From: Acidobacteriota bacterium
GTDB taxonomy: Bacteria > Acidobacteriota > Blastocatellia > Pyrinomonadales > Pyrinomonadaceae
DNA length: 64,000 nt
Assembly (NCBI GenBank): GCA_019242475.1
Contig: JAFAVK010000004.1
Coordinates: 1-64,000 of the forward strand
Reading direction: 5' to 3'
A model generated the notes under the pieces. That model had not been told where the DNA came from. It saw only the letters and a program-made list of their open reading frames with translations, and did not search any database. Position 1 is the stretch's first letter. Every line of letters starts with the position of its first letter. The position numbers were made by a program, and so were the translations under genes. This document shows positions 1-9,318 of the stretch, piece after piece.

Positions 1-87
1 GGGCGCTATAACTCCGAGGGCGTACCGCCGAGGGCACCGGCGGCGAAAGCTGAGACGAAGAAGGCCGTGAAGAGACGCGCGGCTTAA
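1..87 (+). CDS. C-terminal fragment of an unidentified protein (possible transposase tail)
   Basis: The first reading frame is open from the window edge to a TAA and encodes 28 residues ending in a basic, Lys/Ala-rich tail (KAETKKAVKRRAA). Too little is present to assign a family. The stop is followed within about 10 nt by the first of three copies of a 19-bp motif, two direct and one inverted, as expected at the end of an insertion sequence. A transposase C-terminus is therefore a reasonable guess. It could equally be the tail of any basic protein; the rest of the gene lies outside the window. Confidence 0.45.
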   Translation, partial: GRYNSEGVPPRAPAAKAETKKAVKRRAA

Positions 88-95
88 ACTGCAAA

Positions 96-188
96 CCGGA
101 CATCTAATGTGCTACTAAATGCGGACATCTTCACGTGCTACGAACAGGGTTTGTTGACGGCCTGTAAGGTAGCAGATGAGATGTCCGC
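96..188. repeat. Three copies of a GGACATCT-N4/5-TGCTAC motif, likely IS terminal repeats
   Basis: Copies lie at 96-115 and 121-141 on the plus strand and, inverted, at 169-188. Each reads CGGACATCT, then 4-5 variable bases, then TGCTAC. Multiple short repeats near one end, with mixed orientation, are typical of transposase-binding sites at insertion-sequence termini (IS21-like elements are an example), and the arrangement follows immediately after a truncated gene with a basic tail. A further 10-bp direct repeat, GCTTTCTGGC, occurs at 187-196 and 211-220. The rest of the stretch to 337 shows no gene. The IS family and exact boundary cannot be fixed without the other end. Confidence 0.5.
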
Positions 189-337
189 TTTCTGGCGGTA
201 ACGGGTAGAAGCTTTCTGGCTGGCTGACGCAGGTGCCCGCGCCTCCGCCGTGCGAGCTCGTTATTGCTTTCTCACCCGGAGATGCTTAGAGTAGCCCCGC
301 TCATGCCTATCATCCTATCAACCCGGCGAGGGGCTTC

Positions 338-3337
338 ATGGAACAAAAGGAAGAGGACGCGCGCGGGGGACAAGAGTCCCCCACAGACAGCACTCTGATT
401 AACGACGCGTCCGAAGGCAGCCCCGCCCCGCCCCCCGACGGAGGCGGCGCGGACGTGCGCTCAGACCCCTTGAGGCCCGTGTCCGAGTGGCCGTTCGTCG
501 AGGCCACGTTCGACTTCTTCGCCGACGGCCAATACACGTTCGGCGTCCGCCTGACGCCGCGCCCCGCGCCCTTCGAGGGGCTGGACTCCGAACGGCGCGC
601 CGCGACCCTGAAGACCTACCGCGCCATACACGAACAGCTCAACGGCCCCGGCGTGACCTTCTACGCCGAGACCAACCTCGCGCTGAACTCCGGCGGCACA
701 TTGGCACGCACGGCGCTGAACGAGCGGCAGTGCGCCGAGGTGTTGAAGATGGTCGCGGCCGTCGTCGCCTACCTCGAAGCAGACGGGCCGGACGCGACCT
801 TCGAGGTGCAGGGGGTCGCACTCCCGTTGACCCTCAACCCGGAAGGGCACGAAGAGCCCCTGCCGCCCCTCTTTGAAATCGTCGTCCGGCTGGGCATCCG
901 TCGCGACCCGAGCATCCTCTCACGCCCTCTCGACGGCGGCGAACAACTCGGCCCCGCCGAGGCGGAGGAGGTGAGCAGCGTCGTCGCGCCCGCCTTCCAC
1001 GCCGCGGCAGACGACGGCAAAGGCGCGAGCGCGCCGGAGAAGTTCGCGGCCGACTTCGAACGGACTTTCGGCGAGTTGAGACTCGCCGTCAGCGACGGCG
1101 ACGGCGGCGACGGCTCGAAGGGGTTCGGGCGGAGACCCCTCTGGGCCGTCCGGAAGGCACTCCTCGAAATCAGCATCGGGGCGAGCGGACAGGATAAGGG
1201 GCCGCTGTTCATGGCGCCCAGGCCGCTCGACAGAGCGCTCCGCACGGCGACCGTGCCGATGCCTTCGCTGCCCGAATGGGTTAAGGAGCCGCCTCCCCCG
1301 CAGATGCTCTTTTCGTCCGTAGACCTCGACGAGTTCAACCGGGCCTTCTTCGAAGCAGTGGACGACATCCTCGCGCCCGAGTCGGCCGCGCGTGTGTTCG
1401 AGCAGGCGAACGATGCCTATACGACCATCGCGCGCGGGCGCGAGTCGCTGGCGAAGAAGTACAGCCGGCATGGGGTGGGCTGGATGTTCGGCCCGGAGTC
1501 GCCGTTCACCGGCACGCCCGAACAGCTCGCCGCCGGGCGCGCGGCCTTCGAGCGGCAGGTGCGCGCGTCGCTCTCGGCGGCCTACTCCTTCAGCACCGTC
1601 GTGCAATTCCCCGTCGTCTGGCGTAAGCCGGTGCAGGAAGTGGCAGACGGCACGGTTGTGCTCACCGGGCAGGTGCGACCCGCCGCCGAACGCCCCGCGC
1701 TGGATGACTCCCGACTCTCGACCGGGCGGGTCAACGTCGGGGCCGCGGGCGAGCGTGGCCTGCTGACCTTCCTCTACGGGCCGCCGGACGACCTCGATGT
1801 CTCGGAGGTGGCGCTCGACCTAACGTTCGACGTGACGCACGTCGAGTACAATCCTGAGCCCGAGGGCGAAGCGACGGAAGACTCGGCGCCCAAAGTCGTC
1901 CGGCTAAAACTGCTGGCCCCTTGCCCCGACAGCCCGTCGCACATCGGCCCGGCAGGATCGACAACGACCGTCCCGCTCATCTCCCGCCGGTACCCGCCGC
2001 CGCCCACCATCATCGACGTGAAGGGCGAAGCGGGCGCCGGCTCTCGAACGCGTGACGCAGACCCGTCCGACCCTTTCGGCGGCGCCCTGGAATGGCACCT
2101 CGCGTACTCCTACGAATTTCCCTCCACGGCACACGACGAACTGCTCAGCACCGTCGCCTACAACACGGACTCCCGCGACTCTGCTGACGAAGACGGACAG
2201 CGGTTGACGACCGTCGGCGACGGCCGCGGCCACTCGCTCTTCGCGTCGCTCGCGCGCTTCAAAGCCGTCCACCTGTCTCTGCTGCCCGCGCTGTCCGAGC
2301 CAGAGAGCCCCAACTGGGCGGCGGCCGTCCGTGTCTTCGCCGACCGCGTTGAAGACGTAGCCAACTCCGACTGGGACACTCCCACGGAGCCGGCGACCGC
2401 GGCGAGTCCCGGCAACGTCGAGAACCACTACACGACCACAGACGTGACCGTCGAAGCCGTGCGCACCGTCACGATGGCGTGGGAGCCGGGACAAAAGAAC
2501 GTGAGCGCGGCACTCTCCATCCTCCTGCTCTCGCCGGACGGCGACCCCGACTCCGACCCTCCGCCGCAACAGAAGGAGGAGGCGAACTCGGTCACGGCCA
2601 CCTACACGCCGCCGCCGCGCGACCTGGGCAGGCACCGCGTGGAGGCCGGTTCGCTCAACGTCCTGTCGGCGGAGAACGCCCTCGTGTCCATGCGCGTGCG
2701 TCGCAACCTGTTCGAGCTGACTGACCCGGACGGCAAGCGTTGGTCGGTCAACGACGAGTTCGTCTACGAGACGCCGAGCTTCCGCGCGCGGCGGCCGGCG
2801 AGCCCGCTCATCGAAAGTGACGTGCCGATTGACGTGGCCCTGCTGCCGAACCTGGGGCGGGGCGTTGCGTGCGCGCCTCCGGCGGGGGGACTCTGTCGGC
2901 GGGTCTTCGTGATGCTGGAGAACCTGCTCGCGCGTCCGCTGCTCGCGGCCGGGTCAGGGGCGTTCGACGGCGCGGGTGCGAGGCGGCGCCTGGACTTAAG
3001 TTGCCAACTGCGGTATCGGGTCGGGCAGCCGGACGGGAGCCAGCCGGGGGAGGTTCCGGCCTACGCGGTGCTCCCCTTGATACATGCGCTCCCGGTTGAG
3101 GCGAGCGTCGCCGACCCGCCGCGGACGGAAGAGCTGAACCGACACGCCACGCTGATATCGCAGGCCATCCGCGACCTGTGCGTGAGCCGCGGAATTGCCT
3201 TCGGCCCGGCCGCCACCCACGAAGACACGTGCCTCGTCTTCGACATCACCCTGCACGCGCTGCTCGGCGAACCGAACACCCCGGTCTTAAAGCTGAGTAG
3301 ACTGGAGCTCAAGCTGACCGACATCGACACGCTCTGA
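338..3337 (+). CDS. Large protein of unknown function (999 aa)
   Basis: An ATG start follows a GAGGGG ribosome-binding site at 5-nt spacing. The product is a long, acidic, Pro-rich protein with no signal peptide and no convincing membrane segment, so it is probably cytoplasmic. I recognise no catalytic motif or family. It opens with a disordered stretch of about 35 residues rich in Asp, Gly and Pro; further acidic or proline-rich linkers (for example the SDGDGGDGS stretch) separate what look like several beta-rich segments. Codon usage matches the GC-rich neighbours. The gene stands alone between a putative insertion-sequence end and a strong bidirectional terminator, so it may be an accessory gene. 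No function is proposed. Confidence 0.8.
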   Translation: MEQKEEDARGGQESPTDSTLINDASEGSPAPPPDGGGADVRSDPLRPVSEWPFVEATFDFFADGQYTFGVRLTPRPAPFEGLDSERRAATLKTYRAIHEQLNGPGVTFYAETNLALNSGGTLARTALNERQCAEVLKMVAAVVAYLEADGPDATFEVQGVALPLTLNPEGHEEPLPPLFEIVVRLGIRRDPSILSRPLDGGEQLGPAEAEEVSSVVAPAFHAAADDGKGASAPEKFAADFERTFGELRLAVSDGDGGDGSKGFGRRPLWAVRKALLEISIGASGQDKGPLFMAPRPLDRALRTATVPMPSLPEWVKEPPPPQMLFSSVDLDEFNRAFFEAVDDILAPESAARVFEQANDAYTTIARGRESLAKKYSRHGVGWMFGPESPFTGTPEQLAAGRAAFERQVRASLSAAYSFSTVVQFPVVWRKPVQEVADGTVVLTGQVRPAAERPALDDSRLSTGRVNVGAAGERGLLTFLYGPPDDLDVSEVALDLTFDVTHVEYNPEPEGEATEDSAPKVVRLKLLAPCPDSPSHIGPAGSTTTVPLISRRYPPPPTIIDVKGEAGAGSRTRDADPSDPFGGALEWHLAYSYEFPSTAHDELLSTVAYNTDSRDSADEDGQRLTTVGDGRGHSLFASLARFKAVHLSLLPALSEPESPNWAAAVRVFADRVEDVANSDWDTPTEPATAASPGNVENHYTTTDVTVEAVRTVTMAWEPGQKNVSAALSILLLSPDGDPDSDPPPQQKEEANSVTATYTPPPRDLGRHRVEAGSLNVLSAENALVSMRVRRNLFELTDPDGKRWSVNDEFVYETPSFRARRPASPLIESDVPIDVALLPNLGRGVACAPPAGGLCRRVFVMLENLLARPLLAAGSGAFDGAGARRRLDLSCQLRYRVGQPDGSQPGEVPAYAVLPLIHALPVEASVADPPRTEELNRHATLISQAIRDLCVSRGIAFGPAATHEDTCLVFDITLHALLGEPNTPVLKLSRLELKLTDIDTL

Positions 3338-3387
3338 GCCCCGGCACCCAACCTCTTAACTTGATCCTTAGAACTGGCTTGATAAGA

Positions 3388-3440
3388 CGGCCGGGAGTGT
3401 GGCGAGTGCGGTCTCTCCGCACTCGCCACACTCCCGGCCG
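3388..3440. terminator. Perfect 24-bp hairpin between convergent genes (bidirectional terminator)
   Basis: The arms 3388-3411 and 3417-3440 are exactly complementary around a TCTCT loop. The hairpin lies 50 nt after the stop of the upstream plus-strand gene and 15 nt beyond the stop of the minus-strand multicopper oxidase gene, so it can end transcription from both sides. There is no clear U-tract on either side, which is common in GC-rich genomes. Confidence 0.8.
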
Positions 3441-3455
3441 GTTAAGTGACGCGGG

Positions 3456-6400
3456 TTACTGCTCGACCGGCGTCACAGGGTCGATGGGCTGCGCGCACGA
3501 GCAAGTCCTGCAACAGGTCGGCGGCGGCGGCGAGAACTTCGACGTGACGCGGAAGAGTCCCCAGATGCCGCCGTCGAACTGGAAGGAGTTGAACGTGCGG
3601 TAGAGGTAATCGCCCGTGATGCCGAAGGCACCGCCGGCATTTTTAATCACTTCGTCGTGGTGGTTCGACGGGCCGACGCCCCACTGCGCGCCCTTGACCT
3701 CGGAGAACGGGTTGTTCCCGAGAGCCGTCGAGCCGTTGACGTAGGGCTGCTCCTGCCACGAGTGGCCGTGCACGTCGAAGACGTTGTTGCGAGAGTGGCC
3801 GGTCGGTTGCAGCATGCGGAAGCGCACGGGCTGGCCGACGGTGGCCGTGAAGATCGGCGTCACGGGATCGAGCCCGCCGATCTGCGAGTTCGAGAGCGAG
3901 TTCGTGTAGTCGAAGTCGCGCGTCGATTGGCCGGAGTTGATGTCGCCCTGGCTGAGCTGCGTCCCCGGCCAGTAGTTGAGCCGCGTCCACATCGGCTCGG
4001 TGCGGTAGTTGACCGCCTTCTGCGCCGAGTCCTCCGCGTCCTCCTCGCCCGCCAGGTTCGGCACGGCCGAGCCGTCGGCGAAGCGGAGGTTCACGTCGTT
4101 CTGGAAGATGGCGACGAACTCGCGGAAGGCCGTCGCGCCGGAGGGCGTGACCGTCGCCTGCGCGCGCGAGGTCGCGTCTTCAATCCACGTCGAACCCTGC
4201 GGCTCGATGACGAGCGCGCCGAACGCGCCCTTGTTCGAGTGCTTGATGGGGTCGGACGAGATCAGGTTGACGGCGCCGAACTCGATGGGCACGGGCGTCG
4301 CGTAGCCGGTCGCGTCAATATTCAGGTCGCCCGCGTACCACTGGTAGGTGGTCTTGCCGCCGGGCTTGGCGGTCTGCGTCGGCATGAAGCCGACCTCCGC
4401 GCCGTCGCTTCGCGTCACGTCGTAGAAGAGGAGCTGCGGGTGCAGGCCCACCTTGCTCGACGGAACGACCTGGTTGGCGTTGAAGTCCTCCACGATCATC
4501 GGCATCGTGTTGTAGCCGGGCTTGTCCGGCACGACCGCCGGCAGCTTGTTGTTCAGCGTGACGTTGATGCACTCGCCCGCGGCGGCGCGCAGGATGAGCG
4601 GCTCGACGGGGACGCCGGCCTTGAGCTTGCCGGTGGTCGCATCGAGGTCGCTCGTGCGGACGTAGATGATCGCCGTCGGGTCGTTGAGCGGCCCCTGGTG
4701 GACGCCGCCCGCCGGGTCGGTGACGCTGAAGTTGTAACCGTTCTGCCCCGTGTATTCGAGCCGCCCGTTGGGCAGCACCGAGGCGGCGGTCACGGCCGTC
4801 ACGTCGAAGTTACGCGCGGTCGCCGTCTTCGGGCAGACCCCGCTGAAGTCGCCGACGTTGGAGATGACCGGGCCGTGGCCGTTCGCGTTGTTCGGCAGCG
4901 GCGCGAGGTCGTTGCGCGTCATGTTGTAGGTGCGGAAGAGGCCCCAGAGGCCGTTCCACTGGTCGTCCACGGACGCGCCCGGCTGGTAGAGATAGTCGGA
5001 CGTGCCGATGGCGTTCTTCGGCATGGTCGGCACGATGAACTCGTAGTGCTCGCTGATGCCCATCATCTGCGAGTTGCGGTAGCCGGAGTTCACGTCCGAA
5101 GGCTCGAAGAGCCACTTGATGCCGTGAATGCTGAAGTTGTGCCCCTCCTCGTGCGCGCCGACGAGGATGCGAATCTGCACCTTGTCGTTCTCGTAGGCGC
5201 GCAGGAGCGGCGTGTACGGGTCGCCGGGCTTCACGTCGGCCGTGAGCGCCGGGTAGAAGTTCGGCTGCACGTTGAAGGCCGGGTCGGCGCGCACCACGTC
5301 GGAGCGGTAGACCAGCGAGAGGTCGCCCGCGTCGCCCGCGGCCTGCGCGTTCGTCTGCGGGTTGCGGACGCGCAGCGGCACCGGCTCGTTGCGGTAGTTG
5401 ACCGACATCGTGCCCACGTCGGCGGCCGAGACCGCCTCCGGGCACGGCGGCGCGTCGCCGCTCGGGCAGATGTTGGCCTTCTGGATCAGGATGGTGCTGC
5501 CGGTCTCCAGCGGCACCTCGTCGCGCACCGGCGGGTTAATCACGTTCGCCGGGTCGGGGAAGGCCCCGCCGTTCGACTTGTAGGCGAGCTGGTAGTCGGC
5601 GAACTCGAGCATGAACTCGCGGTAGTTGTCGCCGCCGCCGATGATGTTCGCCTTCCAGGTGGTCGGGCCGCCGTCGAAGCGCCCGCCCAGGGCCACGCCC
5701 GTCTCGGAGTCCTGCCACGTCGAGCCCTTCGGCTCGATGACGAGGCCCGCGTAGAGGCCGGTCTGCTGGTGCGTCGAGGGGCCGAAGTGGTCGTGCGTGA
5801 AGACCGTGCGCAGCGTCCGGTCTTGGCCGAGGTTGTTCGTCACGTCGTCGGCGTACCAGCGCTGGACGGTGGTCTGCGCACCGGCGACGCCGAAGTACGG
5901 GTGCGCCTTGAGGGCGAGCGTGGTCTTCGTCGTGCCGCCGTAGGCCAGGAGGCCGCCCGTGGCGTTGATGGCGTTGATGCGCACCTTCACCTCTTCGGGG
6001 CTGAAGGTGCCGTCCTCGTAGTTCCAGCCGTTGCCGGAGCCGTCCGAGGCGGTCACGTCGAACTTCACGAGGTGGATGTGCTGCCCGATGATGTCGGTCG
6101 GCGTGCGCACCTGGAAGTCGTCCACCGCGTACTCGCGCGGCAGCAGGTTGGTGTGATAGTAGGTGATGCAGTCGCCCGTGTTGGCGCGGAAGAAGAAGGG
6201 CTCGGGCGCCTTCGACCCGGCCTGCAAGGCGGCCACGTCGCCCCAGAGGGCGAGGATGCGCGACTGCGGGTAGTGCCAGCCGGCCTTGTTGAGCTTGATG
6301 TCGAGCTGGATGCCGGCCGCCTTGTAGACGCGCGGGTTGCCCGTGGGCTTGCCGTCGTCGGTGACGCACGGGTCGGCGAAGGGCGCGCCGGCCACCGCGG

Positions 6401-8996
6401 GCAGGCCGTTGGTCTTGTAGCTGCCCGGCGTGCCGTCCGTCATGAAGCTCGGGTGGAAGCGCAGCGAGTGGTACTTCATCGCCGCCAGCTCCACCGGCGT
6501 CCCGCCCTCGGGGATGGCCGTCGCGTTGGCGGTGACAAGCGTCTTGTCGAAGTCCAGGCGGGTGTGCGACTCGGTGAACGTGCCGCCGGTGATGATGTGG
6601 CGCGGCAGGCCGCCGTCGTCCACGGTGTCGAGCGGCGGGTGCGAGGGCCGGTGGCCGGCCTGCGCCGCGATGAAGAACGGGTAGCCGGGGTTACCCGCCC
6701 CCGAAATCACCGCCTGCCCGTTCGAGATGGAGACCGACGCCTCGGGCAGCGGCGGCATCACGTACTTCGCCATGTTCACCGGCGCGCCGCCGGGCAGGGG
6801 CACGATGGCGGGGATGGGCGTCCCCTTCTTGATCTCGGCGTCGGGCAGCGCGCGCGCGCCGGAGGCCGGCCGGCCGTTGATGTCGAGCAGCGTGCCCGAC
6901 TCGAACACGTCGTGCGAGCGCCACAGCTCCCACATGCCCTGCGCGAAGTGCGGGTAGAAGTGGCAGTGGAAGATCGAGTCGCCCACGGTCTGGTTGCGGT
7001 TGCCCGAACCCTCGTGCGCGATCTCCAGGGTGAAGGAGCTGCTCGGCCCGATGGCCTGGCTGTCGAGGTAGGTCGAGTTGTCGCTGTCGGGCGTGTGCAA
7101 CCACTGGTGCGCGTGCAGGTGGTGGATGTGGTGCTCCTTCGGCCCGGCGTGCACGATCCTCATCTTGACGTGGTCGCCGATGTAGCTGTGGTGCACGTTC
7201 GAAGGGTCTTCGGGGTAGAAAGCCTTCGTGGCTTTGTAGCCCTTCGTCGGGTTCGCGAGCGTGGCCGTGCACTTCCCGTTCTGGAGGTCGGTCTCGTCGC
7301 ACGGCGTGTTGGCCGGCACGTCAACCACCATGGCCGGGTCGCCGACCGACCAGGCCGAGAGGAAGAACTCCTCGTAGGCGCACTCGGTGCAGCCCGCCTC
7401 GGGGCCGACGCCGAGGCGGTTGGCGAGAATCTCGGCGCCGATGCCGGCGATGCCGTAGTTGATGGCGAAGTTGTCGCGCACGCTGTGGAGCGTGTGCTTC
7501 AGGCCGCCCGCGCCCGTCTGGTAGAACTGCGGGAATGCCTGGAGCGCGCCCGCCTCGTCGTGGTAGACGATGCTGAACTCGCGGAAGGGCCAGTCGCGGT
7601 TCGGCTCGACGGGGTTGGGCGGGTAGATGCTGGCGTCGAACTTGCCGCGGCCCGGCCCCGTGATGATCGCGTTGAGGTCGGAGTGAACAATGATATTGTT
7701 CTTGTTCATGATCCGCAGGATCGGCAGCCCCGCGTAGCGGTGCCACCACGGGTAGGTGGCGTCGTAATTGATAATCGGGTGGTGGTCTGCCGTGTAGCCC
7801 TTCGTGGCGAGGAGCAGGTCGTTCTGCGAGACCTGGCTGCGGTACCACTCGGCGCCTTTCGGCTCGACGTTGACGACGCCGAAGAGGCCGGCGGGGATGG
7901 AGCCGCCGTCGCCCTCGCCGCCCGTCGTGGCGGCCGTGCTGTGCATGAAGTACGGGCCTTCGCGGTCGGCGTACCAGGTGTAAGTGATCTTGCCGCCGGG
8001 GCCGACGAGGCTGCTCGGGTTCTTCCCGACGTTCGAGCCGTCGCTCTGGATGCTGCCGACGAGCTGGAGCCCGGTGACGTGCATGCCGGCCGAGCGCGTG
8101 GCCGGCTGGTCGCCGTCGGTGGGCGTGGTCGCGAGCAGGTTCTGGAACTCGACCTGCAAGCAGTCGCCCACGTTCATGCGCAGCGTGAGCGGGCGCGGGC
8201 GCTTGTCGCCGCGCAGCCGGACGTTGCCGGCCTGGAGCGAGCCGTTGCCGCTCTTCGGCACGACGTAGTGGCGCAGGGAGAAGATCATGCCCTGCGGTTC
8301 GAGCGCGCCGAGGCGGTTCCAGAAGAAGACCTGGTCGAGCGCGACGACGCTGGCCTTGATGGTGCGCGCGCAGGTCGCGCCGCCGGACGTGGGGCCGGTG
8401 TAGCCGTAGTTAATCCTGGCGGCCTGCCACGTGGTCGTGTATGAGCCGTCCGGGTTGTAGGTGGTCGTGGTGGTCGAGCCGTCCGTGTTGTAAGCGGTCG
8501 AACTCGTGCCGGCCATCGCCGTGGACGAACCGTCGGCGGGCGCGGTGGCCGCCGAATTGGTCGAGGACGTGGACGAAGTCGTCGTCGTGGACGAGGTCGT
8601 CGTCGTCTTCGACGTGGCGAAGTTGTTGTCCGTGTCCGAGGTCGGCTGCGTGCCGTCGTTCGTCACCGGCTCCTGCAAAACGGAGTCGGCGTCGAGCGCC
8701 GGGTCTTCCGTCCCGAGGTCTTGTTGGGACGGGTCGGGCGTCGGCATCTCCGTCGCCGTCGTCGGCGGCGCCGGCGTCGGGACTGGGTCTGCGGGCGGCA
8801 TCGGGGTTGGGGTTGGGGTCGGGGTCGGATCCGCGGGCGCCGGGTCCACCGGCGCCGGGTCTACCGGCGCGGGCGCCACCATCGTGGACTGCTGCTGCGC
8901 GTTCGCCCTCTGCGGGCTGGCGAGGAGCAACAGGACGGCGGCGGCGAACACGAGGATAGACAGCCCGACTGTTCGAGTGATCTGCTTTGGCTTCAT
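3456..8996 (-). CDS. Giant secreted multicopper oxidase, MnxG/McoA-like architecture (about 1846 aa)
   Basis: The ATG at 8996 is chosen because GGAGG lies 4 nt upstream and it starts a clear signal peptide (MKPKQITRTVGL, a hydrophobic core, then ANAQQQ). A low-complexity Pro/Thr/Ser linker of roughly 150 residues follows, then a series of cupredoxin-like domains. A full set of copper motifs is visible: HHIHHLHAH near residue 622, HCHFYPHFAQGM near 676, HIHLV near 971 and HDHFG near 1064. These could supply the T1 Cys/His/Met site and the eight His of the T2/T3 cluster. The C-terminal third keeps the fold (DVHGHSW, IWGLFR) but lacks a second full site. The motif order, with C/D before A/B, is reversed relative to laccases. 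Size and layout resemble bacterial Mn(II) oxidases, but the substrate is not proven. It is the last gene of a minus-strand block with SCO copper chaperones and a cytochrome c. Confidence 0.88.
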   Translation of the reverse strand: MKPKQITRTVGLSILVFAAAVLLLLASPQRANAQQQSTMVAPAPVDPAPVDPAPADPTPTPTPTPMPPADPVPTPAPPTTATEMPTPDPSQQDLGTEDPALDADSVLQEPVTNDGTQPTSDTDNNFATSKTTTTSSTTTTSSTSSTNSAATAPADGSSTAMAGTSSTAYNTDGSTTTTTYNPDGSYTTTWQAARINYGYTGPTSGGATCARTIKASVVALDQVFFWNRLGALEPQGMIFSLRHYVVPKSGNGSLQAGNVRLRGDKRPRPLTLRMNVGDCLQVEFQNLLATTPTDGDQPATRSAGMHVTGLQLVGSIQSDGSNVGKNPSSLVGPGGKITYTWYADREGPYFMHSTAATTGGEGDGGSIPAGLFGVVNVEPKGAEWYRSQVSQNDLLLATKGYTADHHPIINYDATYPWWHRYAGLPILRIMNKNNIIVHSDLNAIITGPGRGKFDASIYPPNPVEPNRDWPFREFSIVYHDEAGALQAFPQFYQTGAGGLKHTLHSVRDNFAINYGIAGIGAEILANRLGVGPEAGCTECAYEEFFLSAWSVGDPAMVVDVPANTPCDETDLQNGKCTATLANPTKGYKATKAFYPEDPSNVHHSYIGDHVKMRIVHAGPKEHHIHHLHAHQWLHTPDSDNSTYLDSQAIGPSSSFTLEIAHEGSGNRNQTVGDSIFHCHFYPHFAQGMWELWRSHDVFESGTLLDINGRPASGARALPDAEIKKGTPIPAIVPLPGGAPVNMAKYVMPPLPEASVSISNGQAVISGAGNPGYPFFIAAQAGHRPSHPPLDTVDDGGLPRHIITGGTFTESHTRLDFDKTLVTANATAIPEGGTPVELAAMKYHSLRFHPSFMTDGTPGSYKTNGLPAVAGAPFADPCVTDDGKPTGNPRVYKAAGIQLDIKLNKAGWHYPQSRILALWGDVAALQAGSKAPEPFFFRANTGDCITYYHTNLLPREYAVDDFQVRTPTDIIGQHIHLVKFDVTASDGSGNGWNYEDGTFSPEEVKVRINAINATGGLLAYGGTTKTTLALKAHPYFGVAGAQTTVQRWYADDVTNNLGQDRTLRTVFTHDHFGPSTHQQTGLYAGLVIEPKGSTWQDSETGVALGGRFDGGPTTWKANIIGGGDNYREFMLEFADYQLAYKSNGGAFPDPANVINPPVRDEVPLETGSTILIQKANICPSGDAPPCPEAVSAADVGTMSVNYRNEPVPLRVRNPQTNAQAAGDAGDLSLVYRSDVVRADPAFNVQPNFYPALTADVKPGDPYTPLLRAYENDKVQIRILVGAHEEGHNFSIHGIKWLFEPSDVNSGYRNSQMMGISEHYEFIVPTMPKNAIGTSDYLYQPGASVDDQWNGLWGLFRTYNMTRNDLAPLPNNANGHGPVISNVGDFSGVCPKTATARNFDVTAVTAASVLPNGRLEYTGQNGYNFSVTDPAGGVHQGPLNDPTAIIYVRTSDLDATTGKLKAGVPVEPLILRAAAGECINVTLNNKLPAVVPDKPGYNTMPMIVEDFNANQVVPSSKVGLHPQLLFYDVTRSDGAEVGFMPTQTAKPGGKTTYQWYAGDLNIDATGYATPVPIEFGAVNLISSDPIKHSNKGAFGALVIEPQGSTWIEDATSRAQATVTPSGATAFREFVAIFQNDVNLRFADGSAVPNLAGEEDAEDSAQKAVNYRTEPMWTRLNYWPGTQLSQGDINSGQSTRDFDYTNSLSNSQIGGLDPVTPIFTATVGQPVRFRMLQPTGHSRNNVFDVHGHSWQEQPYVNGSTALGNNPFSEVKGAQWGVGPSNHHDEVIKNAGGAFGITGDYLYRTFNSFQFDGGIWGLFRVTSKFSPPPPTCCRTCSCAQPIDPVTPVEQ
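8803..8824 (+). other. G-quadruplex-forming motif in the template strand of the oxidase gene
   Basis: Four runs of GGGG are separated by two-base loops TT, TT and TC, a canonical quadruplex pattern. It lies about 175 nt downstream of the oxidase start codon, on the strand read as template, in the segment encoding the Pro/Thr linker. A 15-bp degenerate repeat encoding PAPVD units follows it. The motif may simply be a by-product of the repeated PT codons. Confidence 0.55.
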
Positions 8997-9180
8997 AAGT
9001 CCTCCGCTCAGGCTTCCTTCGGTTGAAGAGTGAGAGGCGTTCACGGCCGGCGCCGCTTGATGTCTGCGCCGGCTGATGGGCTTGTAACGACCTCGGCCCC
9101 GGCGGTATGCTTGAGCAGAGATCGGCTGTGGTGGGCGCTCGGCCGGCGAGACCGGCGCGAGCGTTCACCGTGGTCGTCGC

Positions 9181-9225
9181 GGGGCGCGGTCGCTTTAGTG
9201 GCTAACTATTCGGCGACCGCGCCCC
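9181..9225. terminator. 13-bp perfect hairpin between the DsbA-like and oxidase genes
   Basis: Arms 9181-9193 and 9213-9225 (GGGGCGCGGTCGC and its complement) enclose a 19-nt loop. On the minus strand this lies about 95 nt after the stop of the DsbA-like gene and upstream of the oxidase, so it may end or attenuate transcription between them. On the plus strand it is followed by TTCCTTTC. No gene is visible in the 8997-9318 interval. Confidence 0.5.
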
Positions 9226-9318
9226 TTCCTTTCGCCCACGCGAAACACAGCCCGCGCGGGCATCAACAAGGGCAGAAAAGTAAAAGAGCGGGGCCGCGGC
9301 CCGCGAAGGGCCGGCGGC

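Noticed and set aside
3657-8444. A 1595-codon open frame on the plus strand opposite the multicopper oxidase
   Set aside because: Its translation is almost only Arg, Val, Ala, Gly and Asp in the pattern expected from antisense GC-rich codons; the minus-strand frame has all the copper motifs and a signal peptide.
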